Positions 9,514 to 19,130 of a stretch of 64,000 bases of DNA are shown piece by piece. The notes under the pieces were generated by a model. That model saw only the letters and a program-made list of their open reading frames with translations, searched no databases and was not told the origin of the DNA. The number at the start of each line of letters is the position of its first letter. The first letter of the stretch is position 1. The DNA is from GCA-2689995 sp964529325 (lineage in GTDB: Bacteria; Fidelibacterota; Marinisomatia; SCGC-AAA003-L08; GCA-2689995). The DNA is taken from the NCBI GenBank assembly GCA_964529325.1, contig CAZGWH010000001.1:62001-126000 (forward strand). The letters run 5' to 3'. The position numbers and the translations under genes are program-made.

Positions 9514-10260
9514 TTATTTTCTAAACCTTTTATTTGAAACCCCAAATGAAATTAGTAAAAAGAATATTCCAGAAATAAGTGTAAAAAAACCACCTGTAAA
9601 GCTACCTGAATTCTGTATAGCAAGTGAATGGGCACCCAGAACTAAATTTGTAACAGGGATAAGTTTAATAATTGAAAATATTTCTTCAGGGAATCTTTCT
9701 ACAGGTATAAAACAACCCGTACCAAATGCTAAAACAATAAAATAAATACCAGAAAATGTAATTTGAGTAAATTTATTATTTGCGAGTAATCCAGATAATA
9801 TTGCTAAACCTGAAAAAAATATAATTGCTGGAAATGTTTGTATAAGAATTTTAATGAATTGGCTCGTTGTAATAAAATCATTATTTAATAAAGATGTTAA
9901 TAGAAAACTTATAATCCATTGAAAAAGTGCTAATATAATTGACCAATAAAAAAGCCCTAAAATAATTTGTTTATTAGAAATGGGTGAATTAGAAAAAGCA
10001 TCAATTTGGTGTTTTTCATTTAATAAACTATTTATACCATCTAAAGAAATAAGATATGCCATTAATGATGACATGAAAATCCATATTCCAGGTGATATCC
10101 AATACATAAATTTTAAATCATTTATTTTATTAAGTACTGAATAAAAAGGAAACCCAATAACAATATAAATTGTCAAAGTAAATATTATAGAAAATAAAAT
10201 TACAGGTAAAATAGATGGTTTAATTCTTAACCATTCTCTTTTAATTATTATTCCTATCAT
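9514..10260 (-). CDS. ABC-2 type transporter permease
   Basis: Six hydrophobic segments typical of ABC-2 permeases in 248 residues: ~15-38, ~54-72, ~102-125, ~135-158, ~165-185 and ~220-242. The short region SNSPISNKQIILGLFYW between helices 2 and 3 resembles the coupling region of this family. Its start codon overlaps the last base of the ATPase gene (TAATG), so the two form an export-type ABC transporter. The substrate is unknown; position next to cell-wall recycling genes is suggestive only. Confidence 0.88.
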   Translation of the reverse strand: MIGIIIKREWLRIKPSILPVILFSIIFTLTIYIVIGFPFYSVLNKINDLKFMYWISPGIWIFMSSLMAYLISLDGINSLLNEKHQIDAFSNSPISNKQIILGLFYWSIILALFQWIISFLLTSLLNNDFITTSQFIKILIQTFPAIIFFSGLAILSGLLANNKFTQITFSGIYFIVLAFGTGCFIPVERFPEEIFSIIKLIPVTNLVLGAHSLAIQNSGSFTGGFFTLISGIFFLLISFGVSNKRFRK

Positions 10261-11186
10261 TATTCTAAACCGCCTTCAGTTAAACCTAAAAATAAATCAC
10301 TTAATGTACAGCCTGATGAATCAAATTCTTCAATTTCTTGATTTAATGCAATTCTTAACACATTAAAAAAGTGGCGCTTTTCTCTTGAATAAAATTCAAA
10401 ATCTTTACCCCTCAAACTTGGACGAACAACTTTTGGGTTTTCTTTTATTTTTTCAATTAATTTAGATGATGGGTCATCTTTAAATGTAATTTTATAACGG
10501 TTTAATCCATGAGTCGTTTCTATTAATTTATCAATTGTACCATCCATTTTAATATTCCCTTTATAGAGAATAGCAATACGGTCAGCATACCGTTCACCTT
10601 CTTGTAAATTTTGCGTTGTGAAAATAATTGTCTTTTTATCTTTTAAATTTTCTAATATTTCCCAAATTTTCAATCGTCTTTTTAAATCTAAACCCGTTGT
10701 TGGTTCATCTAATAAAATAACCGCAGGATTATGAACAATTGCTCGAATAAAACATGCTATTCTTAAATGACCATAACTTAATTCTTCTGGAAATTTATTA
10801 AGATATTGAACAAAATCTAAATCTTCAGCCAAACTATGAATTCTAGGTTTTATTCTTTTTAAATCCATGCCTTGTAATTGAGCATATAAAGCAATATTAT
10901 TATAAATATCAATCTCATAATCTAAATTAATTAATTGAGGCATATAACCAGTTAAGGCTCTTGTTTCTTCTCCACGAGTTTTTATATTAACACCATGGAT
11001 ATATGCAGAACCGGCATCAGTTTCAATTAAACCAACTAATAATTTCAATAAAGTAGATTTACCTGCACCATTTTTCCCTACAATTACAAATCGAGTTCCT
11101 TTTTCTACTCCAAATGATAAATCTGCTAATACCGTTTTACCTGCAAATTTCTTTGCTATAGATTTCAATGTTATTGAAGCTTCCAT
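10260..11186 (-). CDS. ABC transporter ATP-binding protein with unusual signature and H-loop
   Basis: Nucleotide-binding subunit of 308 residues, partner of the ABC-2 permease just downstream. Walker A is GKNGAGKST near residue 37; the Q-loop is GYMPQ near 83; Walker B is VILLDEPTTGLD near 160. The signature is LSYGH rather than LSGGQ, and the switch region reads FTTQNLQEGE, where families normally have TTH; the H-loop histidine is thus Gln. A ~90-residue C-terminal extension follows the core, as in CcmA/drug-export type ATPases. It follows polA by 18 bases. Confidence 0.92.
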   Translation of the reverse strand: MEASITLKSIAKKFAGKTVLADLSFGVEKGTRFVIVGKNGAGKSTLLKLLVGLIETDAGSAYIHGVNIKTRGEETRALTGYMPQLINLDYEIDIYNNIALYAQLQGMDLKRIKPRIHSLAEDLDFVQYLNKFPEELSYGHLRIACFIRAIVHNPAVILLDEPTTGLDLKRRLKIWEILENLKDKKTIIFTTQNLQEGERYADRIAILYKGNIKMDGTIDKLIETTHGLNRYKITFKDDPSSKLIEKIKENPKVVRPSLRGKDFEFYSREKRHFFNVLRIALNQEIEEFDSSGCTLSDLFLGLTEGGLE

Positions 11187-11204
11187 TTATTCCTATTTTT
11201 ATTT

Positions 11205-13916
11205 TTAATGTGCATTAAACCAATGCTTTCCAATTCCAACATCAACTTTTAATGGAACTTTTAATTTCATTGCATTTTCCATTTCAAATACCACAATTTC
11301 TTGAAGTTGATTTAATTCATTTTCAGGTAATTCAAATATTAATTCATCATGAACCTGTAATATCATTTTAGATTTCAATTTTTCAGATTTTAATTTTGAG
11401 TAAATATTTATCATTGCCAATTTAATTAATTCAGATGCAGAACCTTGTATTGGCATATTAATGATTGCTCTAGATTCTGCTTGAGCTTGCTGTCTATTCC
11501 CTGTATTTAAGAATCGTGTTTTCCGCTTTCGACCATGAATGGTAGAAACAAACCCATTTTCTTTTGCACTCGCAATTGTAGAATCGATATAATTTCGAAT
11601 ACCTGGGTATGTATTAAAATAATTATCAATTAAATCTCGTGCTTTTGGCATAGAAATACCTAATTCTTGAGACATTCGAAATGGTCCAGCACCATACATA
11701 ATTCCAAAATTGACAACCTTTGCGGTTCTTCGTTGATCCTCAGTAATTTGATTAACATTTGTATTAAAAACTAACGAAGCTGTTCTTGCATGAATATCAT
11801 CACCATTATTAAAAGCGTCGATTAAAACCTTTTCTTCAGATAAATGAGCCATTATTCGTAGTTCAATTTGAGAATAATCAGCTGACAATAGTTTCCACCC
11901 TTTATTTTCAGGTTTAATTGCTTTTCTAACTTCTCTGCCTAATTCAGTTCTTATCGGAATGTTTTGAAAATTAGGTTTTGTGGAAGATAAACGCCCTGTT
12001 CCAGCAATCGTCTGATTCCAACTTGTATGAATTCGATTTGTTTTATCATTAACATATTCAGGTAATGCATCAACATAAGTTGATTTTAATTTTTTATACT
12101 GTCGATATTCTAAAATTTTCTCGGGTAAAGGATGGTAATTTTTTAAAACTTCTAAAACTCTAACATCCGTACTTCGTTTTCGAACTGTTTTTAACTCAAG
12201 CTCATCAAATAAAATTTCAGATAATTGTTTAGGTGAATTAATATTGAATTCTCGCCCTGCCATATCATAAATTTCCGAAATACTATTTTCTAATTTTTTG
12301 CCTAATTCATTTGATAATTTTTTTAAAAACTTACAATCAACAAATACACCTTCATGCTCCATTTCCACTAACACAGGAATTAATGGATTATCAATTTTAT
12401 TATAATATTCTAATACTTCGTCGTCTTTTAATATACTTTCAAATTTTTTTGTTAATGTAAAAGTTATATCTGCATCTTCAGATGCATAAAATGAAGCTTT
12501 TTCAATAGAAACTTCATCCATAGTTATCTGACTTTTTCCTTCACCAATTAATTCGGATATTGGCATCATTGAATATCCTAAATATTGTTGAGCTAAGAAA
12601 TCAAGATTATATTCATGTATTGCAGTGTTCATTAGATGAGCACCAATCATTGTATCAAAGTAAATTCCATTTAATTCAAATCCAGCATTATTTAAAACAA
12701 TGATATCAAATTTAATATTTTGACCACATTTCCGAATCGACTTGTCAGCTAAAATTGGATTTAATACTTCAATAACTAATTCAATTTTCAGTAATTGTTT
12801 TGATTCTAAACCTTTTACTGGAATATAAAACCCAGTGTTTTCCTTGTCAGATATTGATATTCCAACCAATTCTGCACTATGTGGATCTATAGATGTCGTT
12901 TCTGTATCAATAGCAATTAGTGGTAAATTTTTTATTTCTTTACATAGTAAAATCAATTCATCAATTGATTTTACTAATCTATAATTTTTATTAACTTTTT
13001 TAGTTACTATCTTTTCTTTCTTTTCAATTAATAACAAATCGACTTGTTTTTGCAAAGAAAATAATTCATATTGACTAATTAGATTAATTAGCTTTTTGCT
13101 ATTTGCAGGTCTTCGTATAAAATTATTAATATTAGAATCAATTGGTACATTTGTATCTATTGTTACCAATTTAAGTGAAGTTTTATAATATTCTCTAGCA
13201 TTTATTAACCCTGCAGATACTCTTTTATTTTTTACGGATTCTGCATTTTCAAATATTGAATCAATATCTTTATATTCAATTAATAGTTTACTTGCTGTTT
13301 TATTTCCAACACCCTCTACACCAGGAATATTATCAGAAGTATCACCCATTAATGCTAAAAACTCTGTAATTTTTTCAGATGGAATCCCCCATTTTTCAAT
13401 TACTTTTTTTTCATCATAGATTGTTGTTGGCTTAAATCTATTTCCAGGGGAATAAACAAAAGTGCTCTCATTCACAAGTTGCATTAAATCTTTATCTCCA
13501 GAAACAATATAAGTATCAACATCATGCGAACGAGCATTTTCAGTAATTGTACCAATTATATCATCTGCTTCATAACCAGGTAATTTTATCATTGGGAAAT
13601 TTGCAGCTTCTAAAAAATCTAAAATAGGTTGTATTTGTTCAGCTAATTCTTCAGGCATTTTAGGACGAGTTGCCTTGTATTCCTTATACATTTTATGGCG
13701 AAATGTCGGTTCTTTACAATCTAAAATCACAGCAAAATATTCAGGATTTTCATCCCGAAGTAATTTAAAAATAGAATTAAAAAATCCATGAATCGCAGAG
13801 GTATGATTACCATTTGATGTAATTAATGGGTTCTTAATCATTGCAAAATGTGCACGATATATCAATGCCATTCCATCAATTAAGAATAGTTTTTTCTTTG
13901 AATTTTTTTTAATCAA
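11205..13916 (-). CDS. polA: DNA polymerase I
   Basis: Repair and Okazaki-fragment-processing polymerase, 903 residues. The N-terminal third is the 5'-3' exonuclease (LIDGMALIYRAHFA; GYEADDIIGT; VSGDKDLMQLV). The middle is an apparently active 3'-5' proofreading domain: IAIDTETTS carries the Asp-Glu pair and YASEDAD the last acidic residues. The C-terminal polymerase has ADYSQIELRIMAHLS (motif A), RRTAKVVNFGIMYG (motif B, O-helix) and VHDELIFE (motif C). It is the first gene of a run with the ABC transporter genes downstream. A TTAACAT...ATGTTAA inverted repeat (13974-13990) sits at the end of the preceding lipoprotein gene but has no U-tract. Confidence 0.98.
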   Translation of the reverse strand: MIKKNSKKKLFLIDGMALIYRAHFAMIKNPLITSNGNHTSAIHGFFNSIFKLLRDENPEYFAVILDCKEPTFRHKMYKEYKATRPKMPEELAEQIQPILDFLEAANFPMIKLPGYEADDIIGTITENARSHDVDTYIVSGDKDLMQLVNESTFVYSPGNRFKPTTIYDEKKVIEKWGIPSEKITEFLALMGDTSDNIPGVEGVGNKTASKLLIEYKDIDSIFENAESVKNKRVSAGLINAREYYKTSLKLVTIDTNVPIDSNINNFIRRPANSKKLINLISQYELFSLQKQVDLLLIEKKEKIVTKKVNKNYRLVKSIDELILLCKEIKNLPLIAIDTETTSIDPHSAELVGISISDKENTGFYIPVKGLESKQLLKIELVIEVLNPILADKSIRKCGQNIKFDIIVLNNAGFELNGIYFDTMIGAHLMNTAIHEYNLDFLAQQYLGYSMMPISELIGEGKSQITMDEVSIEKASFYASEDADITFTLTKKFESILKDDEVLEYYNKIDNPLIPVLVEMEHEGVFVDCKFLKKLSNELGKKLENSISEIYDMAGREFNINSPKQLSEILFDELELKTVRKRSTDVRVLEVLKNYHPLPEKILEYRQYKKLKSTYVDALPEYVNDKTNRIHTSWNQTIAGTGRLSSTKPNFQNIPIRTELGREVRKAIKPENKGWKLLSADYSQIELRIMAHLSEEKVLIDAFNNGDDIHARTASLVFNTNVNQITEDQRRTAKVVNFGIMYGAGPFRMSQELGISMPKARDLIDNYFNTYPGIRNYIDSTIASAKENGFVSTIHGRKRKTRFLNTGNRQQAQAESRAIINMPIQGSASELIKLAMINIYSKLKSEKLKSKMILQVHDELIFELPENELNQLQEIVVFEMENAMKLKVPLKVDVGIGKHWFNAH

Positions 13917-13986
13917 AGATGAAGAAATATTATTTCTTATTGTATTTGAGGTTTAATACTAATGGGTTGTTAATTAACATTAAATG

Positions 13987-14463
13987 TTAATCTTTTATAA
14001 TACGGATTAATTTTCCGTTCCTATATAATTTTTTTCTATCCAAGCTACCATTATTATTATATGTATATTGAATACCATCTAAATAGCCAAAATTATAATT
14101 TCGTTTAAATTTATTTTTACCACTTACAAACCAACCTAACTGTTCGCCATGCATTAAACCATATCGATAATTTAATACCATTTTTTTTGTACCATTTTTA
14201 TACCAATGTTCCTGTTCACCATTTAATGAATTATTTTCATAATTCATTTCGGATAATTTTGGAGGGTCGTCAGATTGTGGTACAGAATAGAAATCAATTG
14301 ATTTCACTAATTCCATTTGAAAATAATTCCCTTTGTATGTGAGTTCTCTTTTCTTACCACCATTTGGGTATAACTCAATTTCTTTTTCTAAAGAAATATT
14401 TGAACATCCACTAAAAATTAAAAGGAAAGATAATAATATTATATATTTTTGATTTATAGTCAC
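13987..14463 (-). CDS. Lipoprotein with MORN/YwqK-like repeats
   Basis: 158-residue putative lipoprotein. The signal peptide ends in a good lipobox (LIFSGC, Cys20). The mature part contains YwqK/MORN_2-type repeats of the form G-E-Q-x-x-W-Y-x-N-G-x-K-K: NGEQEHWYKNGTKK, HGEQLGWFVSGKNK, DGIQYTYNNNGSLD and a terminal YRNGK. Proteins of this repeat family are common in FCB genomes and their function is generally unknown. It is followed by polA after ~70 bases. Confidence 0.75.
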   Translation of the reverse strand: MTINQKYIILLSFLLIFSGCSNISLEKEIELYPNGGKKRELTYKGNYFQMELVKSIDFYSVPQSDDPPKLSEMNYENNSLNGEQEHWYKNGTKKMVLNYRYGLMHGEQLGWFVSGKNKFKRNYNFGYLDGIQYTYNNNGSLDRKKLYRNGKLIRIIKD

Positions 14464-14528
14464 TGAATATAGGTTAATTCTATTAGTTGAAATTTATTCA
14501 TATATCGTATAATTGACCAACCACTGAA

Positions 14529-14885
14529 TTATTTATTTTTCAACATTGTTTTGAATATTTTAGTTGCTTCATTTGGGTTTGAATCAAAATATCCTTTTAC
14601 TTTTTCTTCAATTTCATGGCTTATTTTTTGGCTTGGATTTTCATCTGTTTGAATTTTAGGAATTATTTTTTCAACCAATTCATTCACTTTCTCTTGATCA
14701 TTCATATTAATAATTTCTTTTTCTAAATGACTATCTTTTTCATCATCATTTTCATTAATAATATTAATTTTCATATTAGATGGTTTTGGAATAACTGAAT
14801 AAGGATATTTACTTCCAGAAATTAAAGTGACAAATAAACCAATTATTACATTTATAAAAACAAATAATATGAAAAAATAAATCAT
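14529..14885 (-). CDS. Small membrane-anchored protein, unknown function
   Basis: Unrecognised 118-residue protein. It has one N-terminal membrane helix (residues ~2-22, IYFFILFVFINVIIGLFVTL) followed by a charged, probably helical cytoplasmic or periplasmic tail rich in Glu, Lys and Asn. The end, SNPNEATKIFKTML, loosely resembles helical repeats in flagellar/Mg-transporter N-domains, but that is too weak for a call. It starts 3 bases after the YceI gene's stop, so it is probably co-transcribed with it. Confidence 0.6.
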   Translation of the reverse strand: MIYFFILFVFINVIIGLFVTLISGSKYPYSVIPKPSNMKINIINENDDEKDSHLEKEIINMNDQEKVNELVEKIIPKIQTDENPSQKISHEIEEKVKGYFDSNPNEATKIFKTMLKNK

Positions 14886-14888
14886 CTT

Positions 14889-15527
14889 TTATTTTGTTTT
14901 AATTAAAATATTTAATTCAATATTATCTAAAATAAGTTTATCACCTAAATCTTCAAAAAACTGCCCCGAATTATATTTGATATTCCATTTAGTCCGGTCA
15001 AATTCTAAATTAATGTGGCTATAAAAAAAATCATTTTCCTTATTTACAGAACCATCAAATTCTATATTATGTGTAATTCCTTTAATTGTCAAATCTCCAC
15101 TAAAATTATATTTTGTTTCATTTATTTGTTCTGAATTAGTGATATTTAGAATAGAAGTTGGGTATTTGGCCACATTGAAAAAATCTTCATTTTTTAAATG
15201 ATTCGATAATTTATTTTTATATTTTTCATTTTCGATATCAGTATTTAAAATTGAAGTCATATCCACTTCAATAAATCCAGATTCAAGTTTATTTCCGTTC
15301 AATACTAATTCACCATTTGAAATATCAACAATACCTTCATGACTACTCAATATTTTTTTACCAATCCATTTTATTGAACTGCTATCCGTATCAACAATAA
15401 TTGTTTTTAGTTTAGATAATTGTAATTGTTCTTTATTTTGTAATTTTAAATTTTCAGAATCTGATTTTGAATTACAATTTAATATAAAAATAGTTATTAT
15501 TGACAGATAACATATTTTTTTCATCAT
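14889..15527 (-). CDS. YceI-family protein with N-terminal signal or lipoprotein sequence
   Basis: YceI proteins are periplasmic lipocalin-like barrels binding isoprenoid-type lipids. After a hydrophobic leader (residues 5-17) with a Cys18 that could be a lipobox (ILNC, with an atypical Asn before Cys), the domain spans ~45-212. Visible family segments are SSIKWIGKK, GIVDISNGEL, IEVDMTSIL, HLKNEDFFNVAKYPT, GDLTIKGITHNIEF and the C-terminal FDRTKWNI...LILDNIELNI. It is the first gene of the minus-strand run; the 168 bases before it separate it from the divergent patatin gene and must carry both promoters. Confidence 0.88.
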   Translation of the reverse strand: MMKKICYLSIITIFILNCNSKSDSENLKLQNKEQLQLSKLKTIIVDTDSSSIKWIGKKILSSHEGIVDISNGELVLNGNKLESGFIEVDMTSILNTDIENEKYKNKLSNHLKNEDFFNVAKYPTSILNITNSEQINETKYNFSGDLTIKGITHNIEFDGSVNKENDFFYSHINLEFDRTKWNIKYNSGQFFEDLGDKLILDNIELNILIKTK

Positions 15528-15695
15528 AATGATTTTTCCTTAATTAAATTAATATAATAAAATTAAGCATATTTTAAATTTTCTATGCATATAAAAATAA
15601 AGTTTCATTATTAAATGAAATCACATAATTCATAAAATAACTATATGAAATTTTTACTAAATATATAATTAGACTGTAAAAAGTAATAATATTTA

Positions 15696-17876
15696 ATGAA
15701 TATGAAAAAGATAATTAAAGCATCTGATTTGAAATCATATTATTTCTTTCTCACATTTCTGATATATTCTATTTCTTTTTGTAACGAATACCCTAAAATT
15801 GGACTCGTATTATCTGGAGGTGGAGCAAAAGGGTTTGCACATATAGGTGCATTGAAAATATTAGATTCTTTAGAAATACCGATAGATTATATTGTGGGAA
15901 CAAGTATCGGTGCTATTGCTGGTGCAATGTATTCCATTGGATTTTCTGGAAATGAAATTGAACAAATTGCTCATAATACAAATTGGGAATCCATGTTTAC
16001 CGATCAAGTTCCAAGGCGAAGCCTGCCCTATTTTGAAAAAAAAGATTTTGGAAAATATCAACTTGAATTTAGGCTAAATAAATTAAAACCTGTGGAACCA
16101 GATGGATTTATTCAGGGTCAAAGTGCATTATTAGAATTAAATAAAATATTTTCAAAACAAAATAAAATTATGGATTTTAGCAAATTTAAAATTCCATTTA
16201 AGTGTATTGCAACGGATATAATTACAGGAAATGAAGTCATAATTGATAGAGGTGTACTACCCAAAGCCCTTCGAGCATCACTGTCAATTCCAACCATTTT
16301 TGCACCTATAATTTGGGGAGATTCTCTTTTAGTTGATGGAGGAGTAATTAATAATTTACCAACGGATATTGTAAAAGAAATGGGTGCGGATATTATTATT
16401 GCAATCGATGTAGGTACACCAATGAAAAACAAATCTCAATTAAATGGATTCCGTGAAATAATGGAACAAGCGATGGGAATATTAGAATATGAAATTGAAG
16501 CAAAAAATTCAAAACTTGCAGATTTAATTATAAAACCTGACTTGAAAAATTATAAATCTTCAGATTTTTCTAATAAAAAAATTAATGGAATGGTAAAAAA
16601 AGGATTATTAGCGACACAAAAACATATACCTGAATTAATTAAAATAAAAAATAAATCAAAATTTATTGAGATTACAAATAATCTACAAATTCAAAAACAA
16701 ATTAATATTCATGAAATAAAAATATTCGGATTAAAAACATTCTCACCCACTTTTATTCATCGACTTTTAGGTATTTCAAAAAATTCAGAAATTTCAATAG
16801 AAAAACTAAATAGTAAAATAAATAATATTTATGGTTTAGGGTATTTTAAAATTATAGAATATTATTTTGAAGAAAATAATAATAAAACTAATTTGATTTT
16901 AAAAATAATTGAACAACCCAAAAACAAATTAAGATTTGGAATAAAATGGGATCATGAACATCAAATAATAATAACTTCCAATGTTCAATTATCAAATATT
17001 CCATTTTCAGGAATTCGATTTGAAAACCAATTTACATTTGGAGGAATTAGACACAACCAACTTAATATTTATTATCCAAGTAAAACATTAAACTATCCTA
17101 TTTATCCATTTTTAAGAATAATTGATAGTTGGCAACCAATAACAAAATATAATAATTATGGTGAAAAAATTGCAACATTGGATTATTACCAACAGTATTT
17201 ATCGATAGGATTTGGAACAACAATTGGAAATTATTGGGCATCTGAAATTGATTATAAAATTGGTAATTCAACATTAGATAGTGAATTTGAAACAACATAT
17301 ATTGAAGATATTTTATATAAACACAAATATTTTGAAATGGCTTCTTTTGAATTTGTATTAGATAATTTAAATAATAACCTATCTCCCCAAAGAGGGGTAA
17401 ATATTTCTATATCTGGCGATTATAGTTTAAAATATGGGAAGTATAATTTTCATACAATAAATTCTTTTTTTGATTCTTATTTACCAATTAAAAAACATAC
17501 CGTTAGAAATTTATTCTATTTTAATTTTGTTAATGGAAATGATATCCCATTTGAATATTATTTAATTAATGAGGATGAAAAGTTTCATGCAGGTATTCCA
17601 CGATTTGGACTTTTTGGTGAAAAATTAATTGGAATGAGAAATGAACTTATATACCAATATAAAAAAGATATTTTCTTCCATTTATTTTACAATCCAATTG
17701 TTTTTGCGCAATATAAAGATTTAAAAATTCAATTGAAAAATGCTGGAGGAATTATGGTTAGTTTAAAATCGCCCCTTGGGCCAATAAATTTGACATGGAG
17801 TTTTTCTCCAAATAGTTTATATTTACCAAGTCATTTTATAACAAATTTTTACTTATCAGCAGGATATGAATTTTAA
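15696..17876 (+). CDS. Patatin-like phospholipase with POTRA/BamA-type outer-membrane barrel
   Basis: Surface or periplasmic lipase of the PlpD/RssA type, 726 residues. After a signal sequence (~1-31) the patatin domain shows the oxyanion loop LSGGGAKGFAHIGAL, nucleophile Ser70 in GTSIG, and catalytic Asp214 in DGGVINN. From ~330 a POTRA-like segment (INIHEIKIFGLKTFSPTFI) leads into a C-terminal barrel resembling the BamA/Omp85 surface-antigen domain, ending SAGYEF with terminal Phe. Met1 and Met3 are alternative starts. The last 11 bases overlap the YhhN gene. Lipid substrate is unknown. Confidence 0.92.
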   Translation: MNMKKIIKASDLKSYYFFLTFLIYSISFCNEYPKIGLVLSGGGAKGFAHIGALKILDSLEIPIDYIVGTSIGAIAGAMYSIGFSGNEIEQIAHNTNWESMFTDQVPRRSLPYFEKKDFGKYQLEFRLNKLKPVEPDGFIQGQSALLELNKIFSKQNKIMDFSKFKIPFKCIATDIITGNEVIIDRGVLPKALRASLSIPTIFAPIIWGDSLLVDGGVINNLPTDIVKEMGADIIIAIDVGTPMKNKSQLNGFREIMEQAMGILEYEIEAKNSKLADLIIKPDLKNYKSSDFSNKKINGMVKKGLLATQKHIPELIKIKNKSKFIEITNNLQIQKQINIHEIKIFGLKTFSPTFIHRLLGISKNSEISIEKLNSKINNIYGLGYFKIIEYYFEENNNKTNLILKIIEQPKNKLRFGIKWDHEHQIIITSNVQLSNIPFSGIRFENQFTFGGIRHNQLNIYYPSKTLNYPIYPFLRIIDSWQPITKYNNYGEKIATLDYYQQYLSIGFGTTIGNYWASEIDYKIGNSTLDSEFETTYIEDILYKHKYFEMASFEFVLDNLNNNLSPQRGVNISISGDYSLKYGKYNFHTINSFFDSYLPIKKHTVRNLFYFNFVNGNDIPFEYYLINEDEKFHAGIPRFGLFGEKLIGMRNELIYQYKKDIFFHLFYNPIVFAQYKDLKIQLKNAGGIMVSLKSPLGPINLTWSFSPNSLYLPSHFITNFYLSAGYEF

Positions 17877-18507
17877 ATTAATCTTTATTACTTTGTTTTC
17901 AATTAGTGTTTTATTAAGTACAATATATTCAAAACACTTGAAAATATATAAAAACTTTTTTGTATTAAAACCATTAACATTAATTTCAATTATAATAATG
18001 GGAGTACTATCACAAAATATTGATCGAAATATATTGAATCAACTCATTCTAATTGGAATATTATTTTCTCTAATAGGTGATATTTTATTAATGTTTGGAA
18101 AAAAAGAATTTTTAATTGGAATGGGTGCATTTTTTTTAACCCATATATTTTATATTAATGCATTTATTTTAGATGGATTTCAATTGAATATTATTTTTAT
18201 TTTTTTTACATCTTTATTTTCAATATTATTTTATTTATTTATTTATTCCTCATTAAACTCACATAAAATCCCTGTATTAATTTATTCTTTGGCGATTAGT
18301 ACAATGCTTATTACGTCAAGATCATATTTTCAATTACATGATGATATAAATGGGAAATTAATTTTATTAGGTGCAATTTTATTTACAATTTCTGATATTT
18401 TATTAGCAATAAAACAATACAAAGGTGAATTTCCATATTGTTCAACATTTGTTTATCTCACATACTTTTCAGGACAATATTTTATTTGTTTAACAATGTG
18501 GTATTAA
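17866..18507 (+). CDS. YhhN/TMEM86-family membrane protein (lysoplasmalogenase-like)
   Basis: Polytopic membrane protein of 213 residues with about eight hydrophobic segments. Family-typical pieces are the GDILLMFGKKEFLIGMGAFF stretch followed by HIFYINAF, and the late ISDILLAI and TYFSGQYFI segments. Eukaryotic and some bacterial members hydrolyse vinyl-ether lysolipids; activity of this member is unproven. It overlaps the end of the patatin-like phospholipase gene, so a joint role in phospholipid turnover is plausible but inferred. Confidence 0.85.
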   Translation: MNFKLIFITLFSISVLLSTIYSKHLKIYKNFFVLKPLTLISIIIMGVLSQNIDRNILNQLILIGILFSLIGDILLMFGKKEFLIGMGAFFLTHIFYINAFILDGFQLNIIFIFFTSLFSILFYLFIYSSLNSHKIPVLIYSLAISTMLITSRSYFQLHDDINGKLILLGAILFTISDILLAIKQYKGEFPYCSTFVYLTYFSGQYFICLTMWY

Positions 18508-18599
18508 GAAAACTAATTACAAATTGAAATCATTTCACAAAGTTTATCTATATAGAACTTTAATAAATTAACCATATTAATTAAATAGGAATTTTATAA

Positions 18600-19130
18600 A
18601 TGAAAATTATCAGTACAACAATTATATTACTTTTAAACATAGGTATTTTATTTAGCGAAAATACAGGGCTTCCAAATGTAAAATTAAAGGATTTCGATAA
18701 GAAAAGAGTTGCTATGAATACTCTGGCAAAGGATGGTCCTATTCTTATAAACTTTTGGACAATGGCATGCGAACCGTGCAAAAAAGAAATGAAATATTTA
18801 AATAAATTTCATAATAAATATGCAGAAAAAGGGTTTCAAGTATTTTCAATAAACATGGATACTCCTCGAAGTATGGCAAAAGTAAAATCATACATTAAGT
18901 CCACAGGATATAATTTTACAGTTCTTTCAGACCCTCGTTCAGAATCATTTAGAAAATTAGGTGCAAAAGCAATGCCTCTCATATTATTAGTAAACAAAGA
19001 TGGAAATATCTATAAACGACATACTGGATATAATCCCGGAGATGAAATTGGGTTAGAAAATGAAATTAAAGAATTAATTATTCATAATTATCCAGAAACA
19101 ACTTTTGAATCAAAGACAGAAAGTAGATAG
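18600..19130 (+). CDS. TlpA-type periplasmic thioredoxin
   Basis: Thiol-disulfide exchange protein, 176 residues, with signal peptide (residues 1-19, cleavage after IGILFSE region). The fold is the TlpA/ResA kind: PILINFWTMACEPCKKEM with C57-E-P-C60, the FSINMD strand, and cis-Pro in AKAMPLILLVNKDG. Its TAG stop overlaps the GTG start of the next gene by one base, so it is translationally coupled to the DUF6029-like outer-membrane protein. Downstream follow two more secreted thioredoxin-fold proteins, suggesting a dedicated extracytoplasmic redox cluster. Confidence 0.93.
   Translation: MKIISTTIILLLNIGILFSENTGLPNVKLKDFDKKRVAMNTLAKDGPILINFWTMACEPCKKEMKYLNKFHNKYAEKGFQVFSINMDTPRSMAKVKSYIKSTGYNFTVLSDPRSESFRKLGAKAMPLILLVNKDGNIYKRHTGYNPGDEIGLENEIKELIIHNYPETTFESKTESR

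Noticed and set aside
8541..9545. Longer start of the sugar kinase at 9545
   Set aside because: Adds 11 residues before the kinase motif and a 32-base overlap with the permease gene; ATG 9512 fits better.
13974..13990. TTAACAT...ATGTTAA inverted repeat as a terminator
   Set aside because: Stem is all weak pairs and overlaps the lipoprotein stop, without a U-tract on the minus strand.
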